Positions 33,632 to 35,565 of a stretch of 35,565 nucleotides of DNA are shown here, in pieces. Made by a program: the position numbers and the translations under genes. Under the pieces are notes generated by a model. The model searched no databases, was not told the DNA's origin, and saw nothing but the letters and a program-made list of their open reading frames with translations. Origin of the DNA: Pseudomonadota bacterium (GTDB lineage: Bacteria > Pseudomonadota > Gammaproteobacteria > Burkholderiales > Burkholderiaceae_C). Numbering within the stretch: the first letter of the stretch is position 1; each line of letters begins with the position of its first letter. The stretch is taken from assembly GCA_021847345.1 (NCBI GenBank), contig JAJZTW010000041.1:1-35565 (forward strand), in the 5' to 3' direction.

Positions 33632-35260
33632 TCAGAAACGGTGCACCAGTCCGACGAACACCGCGGTTTCTTTACCCCCGGCAACCTGCGTGGAGTTCAG
33701 CAGTCGCCGACGCAGGCCCACCAGGCCACTGGTACGCGGCGACAACCTGCGGTCGACCTGAACGATCAACGCGCGGTTCACCGCGCTCAGACCCTGGCTG
33801 GAGGCGAATCCGGTGTCGACCTCGCGCTGCAAGGTGATGTTCAGGTTGGCCAGAGGCGTCAAGCGGTGTCCGTAGTTCAGCGCCCATCCGGTCTGCACGG
33901 TGTTGATCAGTTGGGCCTGCAGCACCTGGAGGATCTGCTGGCCCGGCAGGATCAGGCTCTCGACCCTGTCGTGATAGACCGAGAGCGCCAGGCTATCGCG
34001 CTCGCGCAACACCAGTCCGGTCAGCACCAGATTGTTCTGGAGAACCGTGGTGCCGATGTAGAAGCTGCCCGACGTGGCAAGCCCGGCCGGCAGCCCGGCG
34101 CTGCCGAGCAGGCTTTGCACGGCACGTGCACGCTCCAGCGGGTTGGGATACTGGGTGACCAGCAGGCTGTTGAGCAACTCGCCGATATTGGCTGTCGGGT
34201 TGATGCCTCCGGTGCCGCTGCCGGTCAACGGCGCCAGCGAACTGGTGGCGTCGCGTTGCCAGTTCACGCTCAGGCGCGACTGCGCGGTACCAGCAGCCGC
34301 GGAAGCCCTCCACCCCGTTCCGAAAAACCGGTGCTCGACCGTCGCGCCCACGTTGGCGTACGCCCCCGGGTTCCACGCCACACGCGCGCCGTAGATCGCG
34401 GAATCGACGTTGCTGCTGGCGGCCTGCATTTTCTCCCGCCCGCCGATCAGACCGAATACGGTGTGGGTCCCGACTGCCACGTCCCCGATGACGCGCAGGC
34501 TTGTGTTGCGCGTCCACCCGTACGGGTTTCCATCGTAGGTGGCGTAGCTCTGCCGAGCCTCGAGACCATAACCGAAACGCTGGGGGCGTTGCTCCAGCAG
34601 CAGCGATTGCTGGAGGTAGCGCCCCCCGCCCACCGCGCTCTGGCTGGAGGCATTGCTGGTCTGGCTCCAGGTGTCGTCGCTGCGCGCCAGGAGGTGCAAG
34701 CCGGACTGCAGGCGCCGATCGATGTAGGGGCTGATGCGCCACTGCGAGTTGGTGTAACTGGTCCCCTGCAAGGCCCCGCCCTGGCCGGCATAGGGACTGA
34801 CCGAGTATTGGCTTGCGGTGTAGTTGGCGTCCAGGAACAGGAAATTCTTCACCCACTCCGAGTGCAGTCCCGCAGTTCCCACGGGCGCCACCACGTCCGG
34901 GTTGGTCCCCCGCACAAAATAGGTGCCGTGCACGCTGAGATCGCCCTGGAACTGCCAGCGCGCGTGATGGGACTGCAGGAACACCCGAGGCGTCACATCC
35001 AGCAAGGTGTCGGAGCGCGAATTCGTTCCCCCCGCACCCAACCCGGCGTTGCTGCTTTGGGTAGCGAGCACTGCCACCGAAGGCATCACGTAGGTCGTCG
35101 GCACCGGGGCAGAGGCCGATGCCACGTCAGGAACCTGGGGCAGCGTCTGCCCCAGGGCGGGCGACGCAGCCGGCAGCAGCAACGCCGCGGTCGTTGCCGT
35201 TGCCATTGCACACGCGACCCGTCCAGCGCTCATGCGCGCCCCCCCGCTTTCCATGGTCAT
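33632..35260 (-). CDS. Outer-membrane beta-barrel protein of the exopolysaccharide/PEP-CTERM type
   Basis: A 542-residue exported protein resembling the PEP-CTERM system-associated outer-membrane family and the EpsL-like proteins of methanolan-type loci. The signal peptide is clear: ACAMATATTAALLLPAASPALG, probable cleavage before QTLP. The mature part has alternating amphipathic strands rich in aromatic and polar residues (for example FLFLDANYTASQYSVSPY and GLHLLARSDDTW) and ends in Phe (VGLVHRF), as expected for BAM-inserted barrels. The start may be 35260, 35254 or 35233; the last has a G-rich sequence upstream and gives a shorter signal peptide n-region. It is 10 bases after the export protein gene and 16 before the ATPase gene. 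Possibly an outer-membrane component for polymer passage or anchoring. Confidence 0.82.
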   Translation of the reverse strand: MTMESGGARMSAGRVACAMATATTAALLLPAASPALGQTLPQVPDVASASAPVPTTYVMPSVAVLATQSSNAGLGAGGTNSRSDTLLDVTPRVFLQSHHARWQFQGDLSVHGTYFVRGTNPDVVAPVGTAGLHSEWVKNFLFLDANYTASQYSVSPYAGQGGALQGTSYTNSQWRISPYIDRRLQSGLHLLARSDDTWSQTSNASSQSAVGGGRYLQQSLLLEQRPQRFGYGLEARQSYATYDGNPYGWTRNTSLRVIGDVAVGTHTVFGLIGGREKMQAASSNVDSAIYGARVAWNPGAYANVGATVEHRFFGTGWRASAAAGTAQSRLSVNWQRDATSSLAPLTGSGTGGINPTANIGELLNSLLVTQYPNPLERARAVQSLLGSAGLPAGLATSGSFYIGTTVLQNNLVLTGLVLRERDSLALSVYHDRVESLILPGQQILQVLQAQLINTVQTGWALNYGHRLTPLANLNITLQREVDTGFASSQGLSAVNRALIVQVDRRLSPRTSGLVGLRRRLLNSTQVAGGKETAVFVGLVHRF

Positions 35261-35270
35261 GGCATGCTCA

Positions 35271-35565
35271 TCAGAACCAGCCCTGGGGAATCACGATCGT
35301 GTCCCCGGGAAGCAGCGGCACGTTGTCTTTCATTGCGCCGCGATGCAAGAGATCGTCGAGATGCAGGCTGTAGGACTTGCCGCCGCGCACGAGCACCGCG
35401 GCGTTGCCGTCCGCGTAAGGAGTGAGCCCACCGACCGCGATCATCGCATCCAGCACGGTCATCTTGTCCTGGTACGGAAGGCCCTGGGGCTTGGCGGCGG
35501 CACCCACGATGGACACCTGCTGATTCAGCGCACCGTGGAAATTGCTGACCACGACGGTGACCACC
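35271..35565 (-). CDS. Polysaccharide export protein, Wza/EpsE type (C-terminal part)
   Basis: Only the last ~97 residues are in the window; the gene continues past the right edge. The segment is a SLBB domain of the outer-membrane polysaccharide export family: QVSIVGAAAKPQGLPYQDKMTVLDAMIAVGGLTPYADG, then AVLVRGGKSYSLHLDDLLHRG and VPLLPGDTIVIPQGWF, with the conserved 'T-V-L-D-A-I-x-x-A-G-G-L' and 'L-x-P-G-D-x-I-x-V-P' elements. The protein should form the octameric outer-membrane channel through which the polymer leaves. It is the first visible gene of the leftward export operon, 10 bases before the beta-barrel gene. The N-terminal export domain and lipoprotein signal lie outside the window. 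Confidence 0.9.
   Translation of the reverse strand, partial: VVTVVVSNFHGALNQQVSIVGAAAKPQGLPYQDKMTVLDAMIAVGGLTPYADGNAAVLVRGGKSYSLHLDDLLHRGAMKDNVPLLPGDTIVIPQGWF

Overview
The window is GC-rich, densely coded DNA, most likely chromosomal and from a betaproteobacterium of the order Burkholderiales. The pointers are a BPSS1780-type membrane protein beside apt, a split queA/tgt pair, an LplT-like transporter, and an exopolysaccharide machinery of the EpsE / chain-length / BY-kinase / XrtA-ATPase kind. The species cannot be fixed from the sequence alone. I see no tRNA, rRNA, CRISPR array, transposase or phage gene.

Layout. (1) 1-4263, rightward: the 3' part of queA and a complete tgt (queuosine tRNA modification), separated by a FemAB/GNAT-like acyltransferase and a GT-B glycosyltransferase that overlap each other. 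(2) 4430-5404, leftward: a family 2 glycosyltransferase, followed by a 679-base stretch with no gene I can support. (3) 6084-10810, mostly housekeeping: LplT-like transporter, RNA 2',3'-cyclic phosphodiesterase, Sfp-type phosphopantetheinyl transferase, a secreted LEA14/WHy-domain protein, apt and the BPSS1780 membrane protein. (4) 11067-16985, rightward: an ATP-grasp/low-molecular-weight tyrosine phosphatase fusion, a protein with a GINT1-type beta-propeller, a membrane GT2 and a GT4. (5) 27023 down to 16967, leftward: eight genes with overlaps or very short gaps, namely acyl carrier protein, acyl-CoA-dehydrogenase-like flavoprotein, amino acid:[carrier protein] ligase, DUF1839 protein, GH2 glycosidase, tandem alpha/beta hydrolase, GT4 and a NodB-like deacetylase-fold protein. 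(6) 27165-28340, rightward: another GT4. (7) 35565 down to 28371, leftward: export protein (partial), outer-membrane beta-barrel protein, an AAA ATPase fused to a degenerate UDP-GlcNAc 2-epimerase-like domain, chain-length determinant, tyrosine autokinase and a YdcF/DUF218 protein.

How it fits together. Blocks 1, 2 and 4-7 look like one exopolysaccharide or surface-glycan locus spread over several transcription units: seven glycosyltransferase-like proteins, modifying enzymes, and a Wzc/Wza-type export and length-control apparatus of the class that accompanies exosortase A. No exosortase, PEP-CTERM protein, initiating sugar-phosphate transferase, flippase or polymerase is visible, so the locus probably continues beyond the right edge or has parts elsewhere.

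The best candidate for an undescribed system is block 5. An amino acid is activated by a class II synthetase-like ligase and loaded on a dedicated carrier protein. It may then be oxidised by the flavoprotein and passed by the DUF1839 protein, which I suspect has a BtrH-like cysteine acyltransferase fold, to a sugar or other acceptor supplied by the co-transcribed glycan enzymes. The Sfp-type transferase in block 3 is a plausible activator of the carrier protein. This pathway is inference; the gene order and motifs are directly visible.
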